Position numbers and translations under genes: made by a program
In this document: one piece after another, positions 8,715 through 17,120 of the stretch
How the letters are laid out: each line of letters starts with the position of its first letter
Position numbering within the stretch: the first letter of the stretch is position 1
NCBI GenBank assembly: GCA_963204815.1
Contig: CAUJHQ010000069.1
Span: 1-34,402 of the forward strand
Reading direction: 5' to 3'
DNA length: 34,402 nucleotides
Source of the DNA: Pseudomonadota bacterium
Lineage (GTDB): Bacteria; Pseudomonadota; Gammaproteobacteria; Burkholderiales; Burkholderiaceae_C
Notes under the pieces: generated by a model
The model's database searches: none
What the model saw: the letters and a program-made list of their open reading frames with translations, nothing else
What the model was told of the DNA's origin: nothing

Positions 8715-10006
8715 ACCGCTCTCGCGTGCAGCCCCAGCCCCTGGGCCACGCTGGCGAAGCGGTCGCCACGCACGCGCCGCGCCTGCGGGAACAGCGCGCC
8801 GATGCGGTCGACCAGCGGCGCCAGCCCGGTGGAGCCACCGGTGAAGTACAGCACCTCGACCTGCCCGCGCGCCACGCCGGCCGCGCGTGCCGTCTCGGCG
8901 GCGGCGTCGACGATGCGGCCGAGGTCGGCCTCGATCGACGCCGCGGCCTGCGCCTCGCTCAGCGTGGACTCGAGGCCGTCTTCCATCGCGTCGAGGTCGA
9001 TCGTCGCGGCGCCGCTGCCGGCGACGTCGATCTTCGCCCGCTCCGCCGCCGCCGCCAGGCCGTGGCCCAGGCGTTCGTCCAGCACCCGCATCAGGCGCCG
9101 GTGCATCGCCGCATCGGCGTACCAGTCCTTCATGCGGCGCAGCTCCTGCACGCGCGCCGGCGCGTAGCAGGTGTTGATGAGGTGCCAGGTGGCGAGGTCG
9201 AAGTAGACGCGGCTGGGCACCTCGCGCGGCGCCTGGCCCTTGATCGGCGGGCCGAACGCGCGGTAGCCGGCCAGCGGCAGGATCGCGGCGAGCTCGACGT
9301 GGCGGTCGAAGTCGGTGCCGGCGACGTGCACGCCGTGGTTGCCGAGGATGTCGTCGCGCCGGTCGGCACGGCCGCGCCGCTGCGGGCCCACGCGCACGAG
9401 CGAGAAGTCGGAGGTGCCGCCGCCGATGTCGGCCACCAGCACGATCTGCTCGTGGTCGATCGTGCTCTCGTGGTCCAGCGCGGCCGCGATCGGCTCGTAC
9501 TGGAAGCTCACCTCCGTGAAGCCGACCTGGCGCGCGGCCGCCTCCAGCGCCGCCTGCGCGGCGGCGTCGCGCTCGGGCTCGCCGTCGACGAAGAAGACCG
9601 GCCGGCCCAGCACCACGCGGTGCAGCGGCGCGCCGGCCTCGGCCTCGGCGCAGCGCTTCAGGTGGCGCAGGTAGCCGGCGATGACGACGAGGTAGCGCAC
9701 CGCGCGGCCGCCGCCGACGTCGGTGCTCTGCTCGACGAGCGACGAGCCGAGGATGCTCTTCATCGAGCGCATCAGGCGGCCGTCCAGCCCTTCGACGTAG
9801 GCCGCGATCGCGGCGCGGCCGTACAGGCGCTCGGGTTCGGCGTGCGGGTCGGTGCCGTCGGCGCGGTAGAAGACCGCCGTCGGCATCGTCGCGTGGCCGG
9901 GTTCGAGCTCGACCAGGCGCACGCCCCGCGGGCCGGCCGGCAGCGCGATGGCGGAATTGGAGGTGCCGAAGTCGACGGCGGCGAAGCCGGGTGTGGAGGT
10001 CTTCAC
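8702..10006 (-). CDS. yegD: Hsp70-family protein, YegD-like
   Basis: A 434-aa protein with only the actin-like ATPase part of Hsp70 and no substrate-binding domain, close in length to E. coli YegD (about 450 aa). Phosphate-1 motif VDFGTSNSAIAL (11-22), phosphate-2 motif VADIGGGTSDFSLV and adenosine motif YFTGGSTGLAPL are all intact, so ATP binding is likely. The start is a GTG immediately before the first beta strand; no ATG is available close to it. The function of YegD-type proteins is unsettled; a specialised chaperone ATPase is the usual guess. The gene stands alone on the minus strand and converges on the UPF0149 gene. Confidence 0.82.
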   Translation of the reverse strand: MKTSTPGFAAVDFGTSNSAIALPAGPRGVRLVELEPGHATMPTAVFYRADGTDPHAEPERLYGRAAIAAYVEGLDGRLMRSMKSILGSSLVEQSTDVGGGRAVRYLVVIAGYLRHLKRCAEAEAGAPLHRVVLGRPVFFVDGEPERDAAAQAALEAAARQVGFTEVSFQYEPIAAALDHESTIDHEQIVLVADIGGGTSDFSLVRVGPQRRGRADRRDDILGNHGVHVAGTDFDRHVELAAILPLAGYRAFGPPIKGQAPREVPSRVYFDLATWHLINTCYAPARVQELRRMKDWYADAAMHRRLMRVLDERLGHGLAAAAERAKIDVAGSGAATIDLDAMEDGLESTLSEAQAAASIEADLGRIVDAAAETARAAGVARGQVEVLYFTGGSTGLAPLVDRIGALFPQARRVRGDRFASVAQGLGLHARAVYGT

Positions 10007-10035
10007 GGCGGGCGTTCCGGTCCGAAGGGGGCGCG

Positions 10036-10041
10036 ATTCTA
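10036..10041 (-). promoter_or_regulatory. -10-like TAGAAT for the yegD-like gene
   Basis: On the minus strand TAGAAT matches the sigma70 -10 consensus at five of six positions and lies 29 bases before the GTG start at 10006. A weak -35 candidate (AATTCA) sits 17 bases further upstream. Plausible but unproven. Confidence 0.35.
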
Positions 10042-10152
10042 GCGATGCACCCGCGCCGTGAATTAGCGCGCGTTCGCCCCCCGATTCCGCGTGCCGCGCG
10101 CGCGGCGGGCCGGCGACACTGGCCGTAACAAACCGAGACAAGGGTGCCGACC

Positions 10153-10362
10153 ATGAGCAAGCCAGCGCGTTCCCCCGGCCTGATCCAGCGCTGGCTTGCC
10201 CGCCCGGCACCGACGGCCGACGATGCCGCCGACTACGGCACCTGCTACGGCCTCGACTTGAGCCTGGCGGCCCAGCCGGCCCCGGCGCCGCCCCCCGAAG
10301 CGCCGCGTGCGCGCGCCGGCTGGGCACGTCGCCTGCGCCTGCGCGGCCGCGTCAGCCCCTGA
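10153..10362 (+). CDS. hypothetical small protein (69 aa)
   Basis: A 69-aa basic protein that I do not recognise. It has an N-terminal amphipathic segment (SPGLIQRWLARP), one YGTCYGLDLS segment with a single Cys near residue 31, a Pro/Ala-rich linker and an Arg-rich C-terminus. There is no signal peptide or membrane segment. A GAGACAAGGG ribosome-site-like stretch precedes the ATG; a GTG three codons earlier is an alternative start. It lies between the divergent yegD-like gene and the tetR-type gene, whose -10 box begins 21 bases after its stop. Codon use looks like its neighbours, with high GC at third positions, but the frame is short. Confidence 0.5.
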   Translation: MSKPARSPGLIQRWLARPAPTADDAADYGTCYGLDLSLAAQPAPAPPPEAPRARAGWARRLRLRGRVSP

Positions 10363-10382
10363 GCCACCGGGGGCGCCGCCCC

Positions 10383-10388
10383 TAGAAT
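10383..10388 (+). promoter_or_regulatory. -10 box TAGAAT, leaderless start of tetR-type gene
   Basis: TAGAAT matches five of six -10 positions and ends six bases before the ATG at 10395, placing the transcript start at the start codon. No ribosome site is visible between them. It is the clearest case of the spacing pattern repeated in this window. Confidence 0.45.
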
Positions 10389-10394
10389 GCGCCG

Positions 10395-11009
10395 ATGGCC
10401 CGACTGTCGTTTCGCGAGCAAGTGCTGCGTTCTCGCGAGGACGCGATCGTTTCATCCGTCAACCGCCTGCTGGCCGAAAAGGGCTTCGACCTGATGACGG
10501 TCGACGAGGTGGCCGCCGACGTCGGCATCGCCAAGGCCAGCCTCTACAAGCATTTCCCGTCGAAGGAAGCGCTCGCCGCCGCGGCGATGGTGCGCGTGCT
10601 GCGGCGCGCGCTCGACGTCGTCGAGACGCAGGCCGCGCGCCCCGATGCCGGCCCGCTGGCCAGGCTGGAGGCGGTGACGCGGTGGGCACTCGAAGTGCAG
10701 CTCGCCGGCGAGATGCCGACGCTGCCGTCGCAGAACAGCACGCTGCGCGCCGAGCTGCTGGCCACGCCGGCCTACGGCGACCTGCTGATGACGGTGAGCG
10801 ACCGTCTCGGGGAGTGGATCGTGCAGGCGCAGGCCGACGGCGATCTCGACCCCGCGCTGCCGCCCGAGGTGGTGCTCTACACGATCTTTGCGCGCGCCTG
10901 CGACCCGGTGCCGGGCTTCCTGAAGGCCGGCGGCCGCTACGCCGACGCGCAGATCGTCGACTGGGTCCTGGCCATCTGCATGAACGGGTTGCGGCGCCGG
11001 CCCGCCTGA
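10395..11009 (+). CDS. TetR-family transcriptional regulator
   Basis: A 204-aa regulator with the TetR helix-turn-helix at residues about 34-56 (TVDEVAADVGIAKASLYKHF) near the N-terminus, followed by a helical ligand-binding domain with no recognised ligand. It probably represses its own or a nearby promoter when no ligand is bound. No target operator could be assigned. Neighbours (small unknown upstream, universal stress protein convergent) do not reveal its target. The start is fixed by the HTH position and by the -10-like box directly before the ATG. Confidence 0.88.
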   Translation: MARLSFREQVLRSREDAIVSSVNRLLAEKGFDLMTVDEVAADVGIAKASLYKHFPSKEALAAAAMVRVLRRALDVVETQAARPDAGPLARLEAVTRWALEVQLAGEMPTLPSQNSTLRAELLATPAYGDLLMTVSDRLGEWIVQAQADGDLDPALPPEVVLYTIFARACDPVPGFLKAGGRYADAQIVDWVLAICMNGLRRRPA

Positions 11010-11029
11010 GCCGCGCCGCCCGCTGCGGA

Positions 11030-11452
11030 TTAGCGAATCAGCAGCACCGGCGTCTGGCAGGCGGCGAGCACCTTCGTCGCCGTCGAGCCCATGATCAGGT
11101 TCGCGAGCGAGCCGTGGCCGTGCGAGCCCATCATCAGCAGGTCGTAGTCGCCCTTGGCCGTGAGTGCGGCGATCAGGTCGGCCGGGGCGCCGACCTTGCC
11201 GACGAAGTTCGCCTTGATGCCCTGCTTGTTGAAGAACGTGCGGATGGGCTTGAAGACGCGCTCGGCCTCTTCTTCGTAGTGCGACTTCAGCACCGCCTTG
11301 TCGAGCACCGCGGCGGCGCGCGGCGGCACGGCGGCGACCGCGTTGAGCACCGTGTACTCGTGGCTCGCGCCCAGCCATTCGTCGTGCGCGGCGAGATACG
11401 CCAGCATCTTGCGGGTGAAGGGGCTGCCGTCGACGGCGACCAGGATCTTCAT
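11030..11452 (-). CDS. universal stress protein (UspA family)
   Basis: A 140-aa single-domain universal stress protein. It begins with the beta1 strand KILVAVDGSPF and has the ATP-binding signature G-x2-G-x9-G-S in GSHGHGSLANLIMGS near residues 110-124, so it belongs to the ATP-binding class. A strong AGGAGA ribosome site precedes the ATG, which is why this start is preferred over an upstream in-frame ATG. A 10-bp palindrome (11467-11476) lies directly upstream. It probably supports survival under starvation, hypoxia or oxidative stress, as known for the family; the trigger is not visible. Confidence 0.88.
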   Translation of the reverse strand: MKILVAVDGSPFTRKMLAYLAAHDEWLGASHEYTVLNAVAAVPPRAAAVLDKAVLKSHYEEEAERVFKPIRTFFNKQGIKANFVGKVGAPADLIAALTAKGDYDLLMMGSHGHGSLANLIMGSTATKVLAACQTPVLLIR

Positions 11453-11466
11453 CTTTCTCGTCTCCT

Positions 11467-11476
11467 GTGAATTCAC
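11467..11476. promoter_or_regulatory. 10-bp palindrome GTGAATTCAC before the usp gene
   Basis: A perfect 10-bp palindrome 14 bases upstream of the usp start codon, just before its ribosome site. It could be an operator, but a 10-mer palindrome also occurs by chance. Confidence 0.25.
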
Positions 11477-11531
11477 TGCGAGTGTGTCACGGCGCGCGGC
11501 GCACGGATTGCGTCGGGTCAAGCACGCGGGG

Positions 11532-12311
11532 TCATCGCAACTCGACGACGCGCAGCGCGTCGTGGCCTTCGGCCTCGCCCTTGTCGACGAGGCCGCGCGC
11601 GTTGCAGGCCACGCGCGCGTGCCGGCGGCCGGGGCGGTCGACCAGGTAATCGTGGCGGCAGTGCAGGTGGCCGTGCAGCCAGAGGTCGGCTCGCGGCAGC
11701 AGGTCGTCGTCGGCGTTGCAGAAGCTCGCCGTGCCGGGCTGACGGCCGTAGCGCGGGTCGGCGCTGCGCAGGCTGGGGCCGAAGTGGGTGACGACGACGG
11801 TGGCGTCCCAGGCGCCGGCGGCCGACCGCGCCAGTTCCGCCTCCAGCCAGGCGCGGCACGCCAGGCCCTCGGCGCGCACGGCTGCCGCGTCGAAGGGCTG
11901 GCCGTGGTGCGTGGCGCCCATCAGGCGCAGGAAGTAGCCGGCCGCGCGCTCGGCGCGCTCGCGGCCGCTGTCGCCGAAGAGGCCGAAGTCGCTCCAGCGC
12001 GTGGCACCGGCGAAGCGCACGCGGCGGCCGTCGGCGGCGGTGATGACCGTGGCTTCGCGCTGCAGCAGCGTGAAGCCCAGGCGCGTGCACTCGTCGCGCA
12101 GCGCCGGCCAGGCGCCGTCGAGCTCGCGGAAGTCGAACTCGTGGTTGCCGGCGACCACGATCACCGGCACCGGCCAGCCGGCGAAGCGCCGGTAGCCGGC
12201 CCAGGTGGCGTCGATGTCACCGGCCAGCACCAGCAGTTCGGCGCCCGGCGCGGGCTCGGGGTCGAAGGCCTCGGTCTCGAGGTGCAGGTCGGACAGCAGC
12301 TGGATCTTCAC
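11532..12311 (-). CDS. calcineurin-like metallophosphoesterase
   Basis: A 259-aa cytoplasmic metallophosphoesterase. The dinuclear metal ligands are all there: DLH near residues 8-10, GDID at 31-34, GNHE at 55-58, VVTHFGP around residue 170 and HGHLH near 205. No signal peptide. The start is a GTG overlapping the stop of the DUF2332 gene (GTGA), so translation is coupled to that gene. The natural substrate cannot be inferred; family members cleave phosphodiesters, nucleotides or phosphoproteins. Confidence 0.85.
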   Translation of the reverse strand: MKIQLLSDLHLETEAFDPEPAPGAELLVLAGDIDATWAGYRRFAGWPVPVIVVAGNHEFDFRELDGAWPALRDECTRLGFTLLQREATVITAADGRRVRFAGATRWSDFGLFGDSGRERAERAAGYFLRLMGATHHGQPFDAAAVRAEGLACRAWLEAELARSAAGAWDATVVVTHFGPSLRSADPRYGRQPGTASFCNADDDLLPRADLWLHGHLHCRHDYLVDRPGRRHARVACNARGLVDKGEAEGHDALRVVELR

Positions 12312-13228
12312 GCCACGGCCTCGAAGCTGGCGACGTGCGGGTGCGCGCGACCAAGCAGCACGTCGTCGCCGCCGGGCCAGAGGCGGCAGCGCAGTTCGGC
12401 GCGCGCGTCAGGCACCGGCGGTTCGAGCCGCAGCCAGGCCAGCGGTGCCGTCCGCGTGGCGCGCCGGCCGGCGGCGTCGAGCGTGGCGGCGATGGCCTGC
12501 TGCTCGGCCGCCGGCAGGTACTGCCACATGATGGTGTGCATCAGCACGGTGGCGGCGCCTTCGCGCGGCGCGGCGAGCTGTGCCGCCGCGAAGGCCGCTG
12601 CCGGCTGCGCCTGCACGGCGACGCCTTCGTCGCGCAACCAGGGCGCCGTGACCTCGATCGCGCGCGCCAGGCGCAGCACGCGCTCGGCCTGGTCGGGCCA
12701 GACGAAGCTGCGCAGGCGCAGCGCCTCGTCCGGCACGCGCAGGTCGACCGGGTGCAGGTCGCAGCCGGCGCGCGAGCGCACCACGAGCGGTGTGGCAGCG
12801 CCCGCCGGCACCGGGCCTTGCCAGTCGCAGCGCAGCGCCAGCGGCGCCTCGGCAGGACCCGAAGCCCACGCGCCGTAGTCGATGCGGTGGCGGTCGGGCC
12901 AGAGGTTCAGGCCGGCGCTGGAGCCGATCTCGCACAGCGCCAGCGGCAGGCCGGTGGCGGCGGCCACGTGCAGCAGGCCGGGCAGCAGAGCGGCGCTGCG
13001 CTGCACCTCGTTGGTCTGCGGTGCGCGTGCGAGCGCGCGGTCGAGGTGGGCGCGCTCGCCGGCCCAGGCGGCCGCGATGGCAGCGTCGAGCTGCGCGTCG
13101 GTGGCCGGCGCCGGCGGCCACAGCGCGGCCCAGGGGTCGCGGCCGCGCAGCGCCAGGTGGTGCAGCGCCGCCGCCCAGCGCAGCGCCACGGCAGCGGCCA
13201 GCGGGTCAGGGTCGACCGCTTCGAGCAC
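12308..13228 (-). CDS. DUF2332 family protein, true start unclear
   Basis: A 306-aa protein from the first standard start (GTG at 13228). It matches the DUF2332 family, with LALCEIGSSAGLNLWPDRH near residues 115-133 as the typical core. The same frame stays open upstream for 42 more codons to the TGA at 13358, and these codons encode what looks like the conserved family N-terminus (AFAKQVGWCRLTSPFTARLL). That stretch contains no ATG, GTG or TTG. So either the gene starts at CTG (13351) or another rare codon, or translation reads on from pckG, whose own stop is that TGA, or the assembly has an error, or the N-terminus is lost. It is coupled to the metallophosphoesterase by a GTGA overlap. Function unknown; the GSSAGLN motif hints at a methyltransferase-like fold. 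Confidence 0.78.
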   Translation of the reverse strand: MLEAVDPDPLAAAVALRWAAALHHLALRGRDPWAALWPPAPATDAQLDAAIAAAWAGERAHLDRALARAPQTNEVQRSAALLPGLLHVAAATGLPLALCEIGSSAGLNLWPDRHRIDYGAWASGPAEAPLALRCDWQGPVPAGAATPLVVRSRAGCDLHPVDLRVPDEALRLRSFVWPDQAERVLRLARAIEVTAPWLRDEGVAVQAQPAAAFAAAQLAAPREGAATVLMHTIMWQYLPAAEQQAIAATLDAAGRRATRTAPLAWLRLEPPVPDARAELRCRLWPGGDDVLLGRAHPHVASFEAVA

Positions 13229-13357
13229 CGCGCGCGCCGCGGGCTCGTTCGCCAGCCAGCCGCGCGTGCGCTCCAGCAGCCGCGCGGTGAACGGCGACGT
13301 CAGGCGGCACCAGCCGACCTGCTTGGCGAACGCCGCGTCGAGCCCGCTCAGCGTGCG

Positions 13358-15223
13358 TCAGGCCGCGAGGCGCTGCTCGATCTTGGCCATCGTCGCCGGC
13401 AGCGCGGCCGGCAGGCGGTGCTCGAGCTGCTTGAACAGCTCGGCGTGCAGCGCCAGTTCCTGCTGCCACGCGGCCTTGTCGATGCCGATCACGCTGGCGA
13501 ACTGCTCGCGCGAGAAGCTCAGGCCGTCCCAGCGCAGGTCTTCGTAGCGCGGGCTGACACCGAAGACGTTGTCGTCGCCGCCGGCCTGGCCTTCGATGCG
13601 GCCGAGCATCCACTCCAGCACGCGCATGTTTTCGCCGTAGCCCGGCCAGACGAACTTGCCGTCGGCACCCTTGCGGAACCAGTTGGCGCAGTAGATGCGC
13701 GGCAGCGTGGCACCCTGCGCCTGCAGCTTGGCGCCGGTGTCGAGCCAGTGCGCGAAGTGCTCGGCCATGTTGTAGCCGCAGAACGGCAGCATCGCGAACG
13801 GGTCGCGCCGCACCACGCCCTGCTGGCCGGCGGCAGCGGCGGTGGTCTCGCTGCCCATCGTGGCGGCCATGTAGACGCCTTCGGTCCAGTTGCGCGCCTC
13901 GGTGATCAGCGGCACCGTGGTGCTGCGGCGGCCGCCGAAGATGAAGGCGTCGATCGGCACGCCGGCGGCGTTGTCCCAGTCGGGGTCGAGCACCGGGTTG
14001 TTGGTGCTGGCCACCGTGAAGCGCGCGTTCGGGTGCGCGGCCTTGGCGCCCGTTTCCTTCGCGATCACCGGTGTCCAGTCCTTGCCCTGCCAGTCGATCA
14101 GGTGCGCCGGCGGCTCGTCGGTCATGCCTTCCCACCAGACGTCGCCGTCGTCGGTCAGCGCCACGTTCGTGAACACGACGTCGCGCTTGAGCGAATCCAT
14201 GCAGTTCGGATTGGTCTTGTAGTTCGTGCCCGGGGCGACGCCGAAGTACCCGGCCTCGGGGTTGATGGCGTACAGGCGGCCGTCGGCGTGCGGCTTGATC
14301 CAGGCGATGTCGTCGCCGATGGTGGTGACCTTCCAGCCGTCGTAGCCGGCCGGCGGCACCAGCATCGAGAAATTGGTCTTGCCGCAGGCGCTGGGGAAGG
14401 CGGCGGCGACGTGGTACTTCCTGCCCTTCGGCGAGGTCACGCCCAGGATCAGCATGTGCTCGGCGAGCCAGCCCTGGTCGCGGCCCATCGTGCTGGCGAT
14501 GCGCAGCGCGAAGCACTTCTTGCCCAGCAGCGCGTTGCCGCCGTAGCCCGAGCCGTAGCTCCAGATCTCGCGCGTCTCGGGGTAGTGGACGATGTACTTG
14601 GTCTTGTTGCAGGGCCAGGCGACGTCCTTCTGGCCGGCCTGCAGCGGCGCACCCACGGTGTGCACGCAGGGCACGTAGGCGCCGTCCTCGCCGAGCAGGT
14701 CCAGCACGGCGCGGCCCATGCGCGTCATCACGCGCATGCTGATGGCGACGTAGGCGCTGTCGGTCAGCTCGACGCCGATGTGGCTGATGTGCGAGCCCAG
14801 CGGGCCCATCGAGAACGGCACCACGTACAGCGTGCGGCCCTTCATGGCGCCGCGGAACAACGCGGTTTCACCGGTCTGCAGCAGCGCGCGCATCTCGGCC
14901 GGCGCCATCCAGTTGTTGGTGGGGCCGGCGTCTTCCTTCTGCTCGCTGCAGATGAAGGTGCGGTCCTCGACGCGGGCGACGTCGCTCGGGTCGCTGGTGG
15001 CCAGGTAGCTGTTCGGGCGCAGCTCGGGGTTGAGCTTCTTCATCGTGCCGGCGGCGACCAGCTGCGCGCACAGGCGGTCGTACTCGGCCTCGGAACCGTC
15101 GCACCAGTAGACCTCGGCGGCTTCGGTGAGGGCGGCGATCTCGGCCACCCAGGCGACCAGGCGCTGATGCTTGACATAGGCGGGCACGTTCAGGCGCAGC
15201 CCTTCCATCGCGGGACGGTTCAT
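13358..15223 (-). CDS. pckG: phosphoenolpyruvate carboxykinase (GTP)
   Basis: A 621-aa GTP-dependent PEP carboxykinase that converts oxaloacetate and GTP to PEP, GDP and CO2, the entry step of gluconeogenesis. The P-loop with the reactive Cys, FPSACGKTN, is at about residues 276-284, followed by the metal-binding segment TIGDDIAW. Length is normal (about 600-620). The ATG at 15223 was chosen because a GGAG ribosome site lies 5 bases upstream and family similarity starts soon after; the open frame extends further upstream without family features. The 5' region holds two strong inverted repeats. Downstream, in the same frame and directly after its TGA, runs the DUF2332 gene. Confidence 0.95.
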   Translation of the reverse strand: MNRPAMEGLRLNVPAYVKHQRLVAWVAEIAALTEAAEVYWCDGSEAEYDRLCAQLVAAGTMKKLNPELRPNSYLATSDPSDVARVEDRTFICSEQKEDAGPTNNWMAPAEMRALLQTGETALFRGAMKGRTLYVVPFSMGPLGSHISHIGVELTDSAYVAISMRVMTRMGRAVLDLLGEDGAYVPCVHTVGAPLQAGQKDVAWPCNKTKYIVHYPETREIWSYGSGYGGNALLGKKCFALRIASTMGRDQGWLAEHMLILGVTSPKGRKYHVAAAFPSACGKTNFSMLVPPAGYDGWKVTTIGDDIAWIKPHADGRLYAINPEAGYFGVAPGTNYKTNPNCMDSLKRDVVFTNVALTDDGDVWWEGMTDEPPAHLIDWQGKDWTPVIAKETGAKAAHPNARFTVASTNNPVLDPDWDNAAGVPIDAFIFGGRRSTTVPLITEARNWTEGVYMAATMGSETTAAAAGQQGVVRRDPFAMLPFCGYNMAEHFAHWLDTGAKLQAQGATLPRIYCANWFRKGADGKFVWPGYGENMRVLEWMLGRIEGQAGGDDNVFGVSPRYEDLRWDGLSFSREQFASVIGIDKAAWQQELALHAELFKQLEHRLPAALPATMAKIEQRLAA

Positions 15224-15258
15224 CGAAACTCCAATCATGGCAATCAGGAAGAAGCGGA

Positions 15259-15301
15259 ATCTGGCGAGCGCCCGACACGGGGCCCGGAGCGCTCGCCAGA
15301 T
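15259..15301. repeat. 13-bp perfect inverted repeat in the pckG leader
   Basis: ATCTGGCGAGCGC (15259-15271) is perfectly repeated in inverse at 15289-15301, with a 17-base spacer. It lies 36-78 bases upstream of the pckG ATG. In RNA it would form a very stable hairpin in the leader; in DNA it could be a dimeric repressor site. There is no U-tract, so it is not an intrinsic terminator in either direction. Confidence 0.7.
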
Positions 15302-15367
15302 GCCGCGCCATCGCCTTGAAAGGCCGCCCGGCACGGGGTGGGGCGACGATTGTGCGATCACTGTAAT

Positions 15368-15384
15368 CGGGTGGTAACCACCCG
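15368..15384. promoter_or_regulatory. 17-bp palindrome between pckG and the MOSC gene
   Basis: CGGGTGGT-A-ACCACCCG is a perfect odd-length palindrome with 8-bp arms in the shared upstream region of two divergent genes. On the minus strand a TACAGT -10-like hexamer follows within a few bases, so a protein bound here would sit on or next to a pckG promoter. Its form suits a dimeric regulator; I cannot name the family. Confidence 0.5.
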
Positions 15385-15499
15385 GCCGAAGGGGGCCCAT
15401 GCAAATCCGGAATACCGTGATGCGAACCACGGTGGGCCCAATGCGGCGCCGTCAGCCGCGCGTCAGGCGAGACGCCGGCATGGGCTACGCTCGCCGCCG

Positions 15500-16081
15500 A
15501 TGAAGGTCCTGAGCGTGAACCGCGCCGCTGCGCGCGAGGTGTCGATCGACGGCCGCAAGGTCCGCACGGCCATCGGCAAGCGGCCGGTCGACGGCCCGGT
15601 GGCCGTGCGCCGGCTCGGCCTGGAAGGCGACGAGCAGGCCGACCTGTCGCGCCACGGCGGCCTGACGAAGGCGGTCTACGCCTACCCGAGCGAGCACTTC
15701 GCGTTCTGGCGCACGGTGCGCGCGCAGGCGAAGGTGGCGCTGTGGGACGAGGACGTCGCGCCCGGCCTCGTCGGCGAGAACCTCACGCTCGAAGGCGTCA
15801 CGGAAGCGCAGCTGTGGATCGGCGACCGCCTCGTGCTGCCCAGCTGCGTGCTGGCGGTGAGCGAGCCGCGCTTCCCCTGCTACATGTTCAACGCCGCGAT
15901 GGGGTTCAAGCAGGCGTCGACGCTGATGTGGCAGTCGGGTTACTGCGGCAGCTACCTGGGTGTCGTCGAGCCCGGCACGGTGACGGCAGGCGACACCTTC
16001 GAGCTCGTGCCCGGCCCGCGCGAGGTCAGCCTGCGCGAGCTGTTCCGCGCGCGAGCTCCCGCCGGTACAGCGGCGCGGTGA
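15500..16081 (+). CDS. MOSC domain protein (YiiM-like)
   Basis: A 193-aa MOSC-domain protein. The family pattern is clear: GDEQADLSRHGG (43-54), GENLTLEGV (92-100) and the conserved Cys127 in SEPRFPCYMF, the residue thought to contact the molybdenum-cofactor sulfur. E. coli YiiM reduces hydroxylated compounds such as 6-N-hydroxyaminopurine with molybdenum cofactor. This protein lacks the longer C-terminal helices of full-length YiiM (about 225 aa). The ATG was chosen because similarity begins at VLSVNRAA. Its 3' end overlaps the convergent AbrB-type gene by 56 bases. Confidence 0.82.
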   Translation: MKVLSVNRAAAREVSIDGRKVRTAIGKRPVDGPVAVRRLGLEGDEQADLSRHGGLTKAVYAYPSEHFAFWRTVRAQAKVALWDEDVAPGLVGENLTLEGVTEAQLWIGDRLVLPSCVLAVSEPRFPCYMFNAAMGFKQASTLMWQSGYCGSYLGVVEPGTVTAGDTFELVPGPREVSLRELFRARAPAGTAAR

Positions 16082-17108
16082 GCGTCAGCACCGCCACGTA
16101 GCGCACCACCTGGAAGGCGGTCACCACCGGCACGCCGAGCTGCAGCACCTTGGCCGTGATCGCCATCTCGGCGATGCCGCCGGGCGCGGTGGCGAGGATC
16201 GCGGTGGCCAGCGGCATCGGCGCCAGCACCGCGAGCACCCACGCGAAGCCGGCGGTGACGGCGATCATCGCCAGCGTGCCCGCCGCCACCGCACCCAGCC
16301 AGCGCGGCGCCGCGTGCAGGAACTCGGGCGTGAAGCGCGTGCCCAGCGAAACGCCGATGAACAGCTGCGCCATCGGGCTCGCCCAGGGCGGCAGCCCGGA
16401 CGACGGCAGCCCGGCCGCGGTGAACACCACGGCCGCGCCCAGCGCGCCCAGCACGAACGGGTTCGGCGCCCCCAGCGCGCGCAGCAGCGCAACGCCGGCG
16501 GCACTGGCCGCGAGCAGCAGCGCCAGCCCGCCGGGCTGCACCGCCGCCAGCGCCGGCGAGGTGCCGTCCAGCCCGTGCAGGCCGCTCCACTGCAGGCCGA
16601 ACGGGATGATCGACACCACCAGCAGCACGCGCAGCGAGTGCGCCGCCGCCACGCGGTCGACCTGGCCGCCGTGGCGTTCGGCCAGCACCGCCATCTCCGA
16701 AGCGCCGCCGATCGCGGCGGCGAAGTACGCGGTCGCGCGGTCGCCGCCGTTGGTGGCCAGCAGGAAGCGGTAGAAGGCCCAGCCGAGCGCCAGCGCCCAC
16801 AGCACGCCGAAGGCGATGGCCGGCGCCAGCCGTGCGATCAGCGCCAGCACCGCCGGCGTGAAGTACAGCCCGAGCGCGAGGCCGATGACCCACTGCCCCA
16901 CGTTGCGCAGCCGGTTCGACGCCGCCAGCGGCGCGCCGGCGATGCCGGCGGCGGCGGTGGCGAACAGCGGCCCCAGCATCCACGGCAGCGGCATGTCGAG
17001 CGCGCGCGCCGCGAGGGCGGCCGCGAGGGCGAAGGCGAGCGTCAGCGCGACATGGGTCGGGCGCGGCAATCGGGGCGGCACGGCCGCGAGGCTAACCCAT
17101 GGCAACAT
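16026..17108 (-). CDS. AbrB-family (COG3180) integral membrane protein
   Basis: A 360-aa very hydrophobic protein with about ten membrane segments, arranged as two similar halves. Each half has a polar Gly-rich motif: AAIGGASEMAVLAERHGG in the first and ATAPGGIAEMAITAKVLQLG in the second. This internal duplication defines the AbrB family, often labelled ammonia monooxygenase in databases without evidence. E. coli AbrB is linked to aidB expression, and transport is equally possible. The start chosen is the ATG at 17108, six bases from the divergent rlmJ ATG; a GTG at 17081 is the alternative. The 3' end overlaps the MOSC gene. Confidence 0.82.
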   Translation of the reverse strand: MLPWVSLAAVPPRLPRPTHVALTLAFALAAALAARALDMPLPWMLGPLFATAAAGIAGAPLAASNRLRNVGQWVIGLALGLYFTPAVLALIARLAPAIAFGVLWALALGWAFYRFLLATNGGDRATAYFAAAIGGASEMAVLAERHGGQVDRVAAAHSLRVLLVVSIIPFGLQWSGLHGLDGTSPALAAVQPGGLALLLAASAAGVALLRALGAPNPFVLGALGAAVVFTAAGLPSSGLPPWASPMAQLFIGVSLGTRFTPEFLHAAPRWLGAVAAGTLAMIAVTAGFAWVLAVLAPMPLATAILATAPGGIAEMAITAKVLQLGVPVVTAFQVVRYVAVLTLTAPLYRRELARGTARAG

Positions 17109-17120
17109 CGACCGATGCTC
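17103..17120. promoter_or_regulatory. overlapping divergent start region of abrB-like gene and rlmJ
   Basis: On the plus strand CAACAT lies six bases before the rlmJ ATG (17115). On the minus strand GAGCAT lies six bases before the AbrB-type ATG (17108). Each start codon is the complement of the last three bases of the other gene's -10-like box, with the same 6-bp spacer shared. This suggests two leaderless divergent transcripts. Boxes are weak and no -35 is evident. Confidence 0.3.

Noticed and set aside
11499..11530. FNR/ANR-like site (TTGAC-N4-CGCAA on the minus strand) before the usp gene
   Set aside because: Three mismatches to TTGAT-N4-ATCAA and no matching -10 at activator distance; not better than chance.
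15259..15301. Terminator between pckG and the MOSC gene
   Set aside because: The stem is strong but no T-tract follows on either strand, and it lies upstream of both genes.
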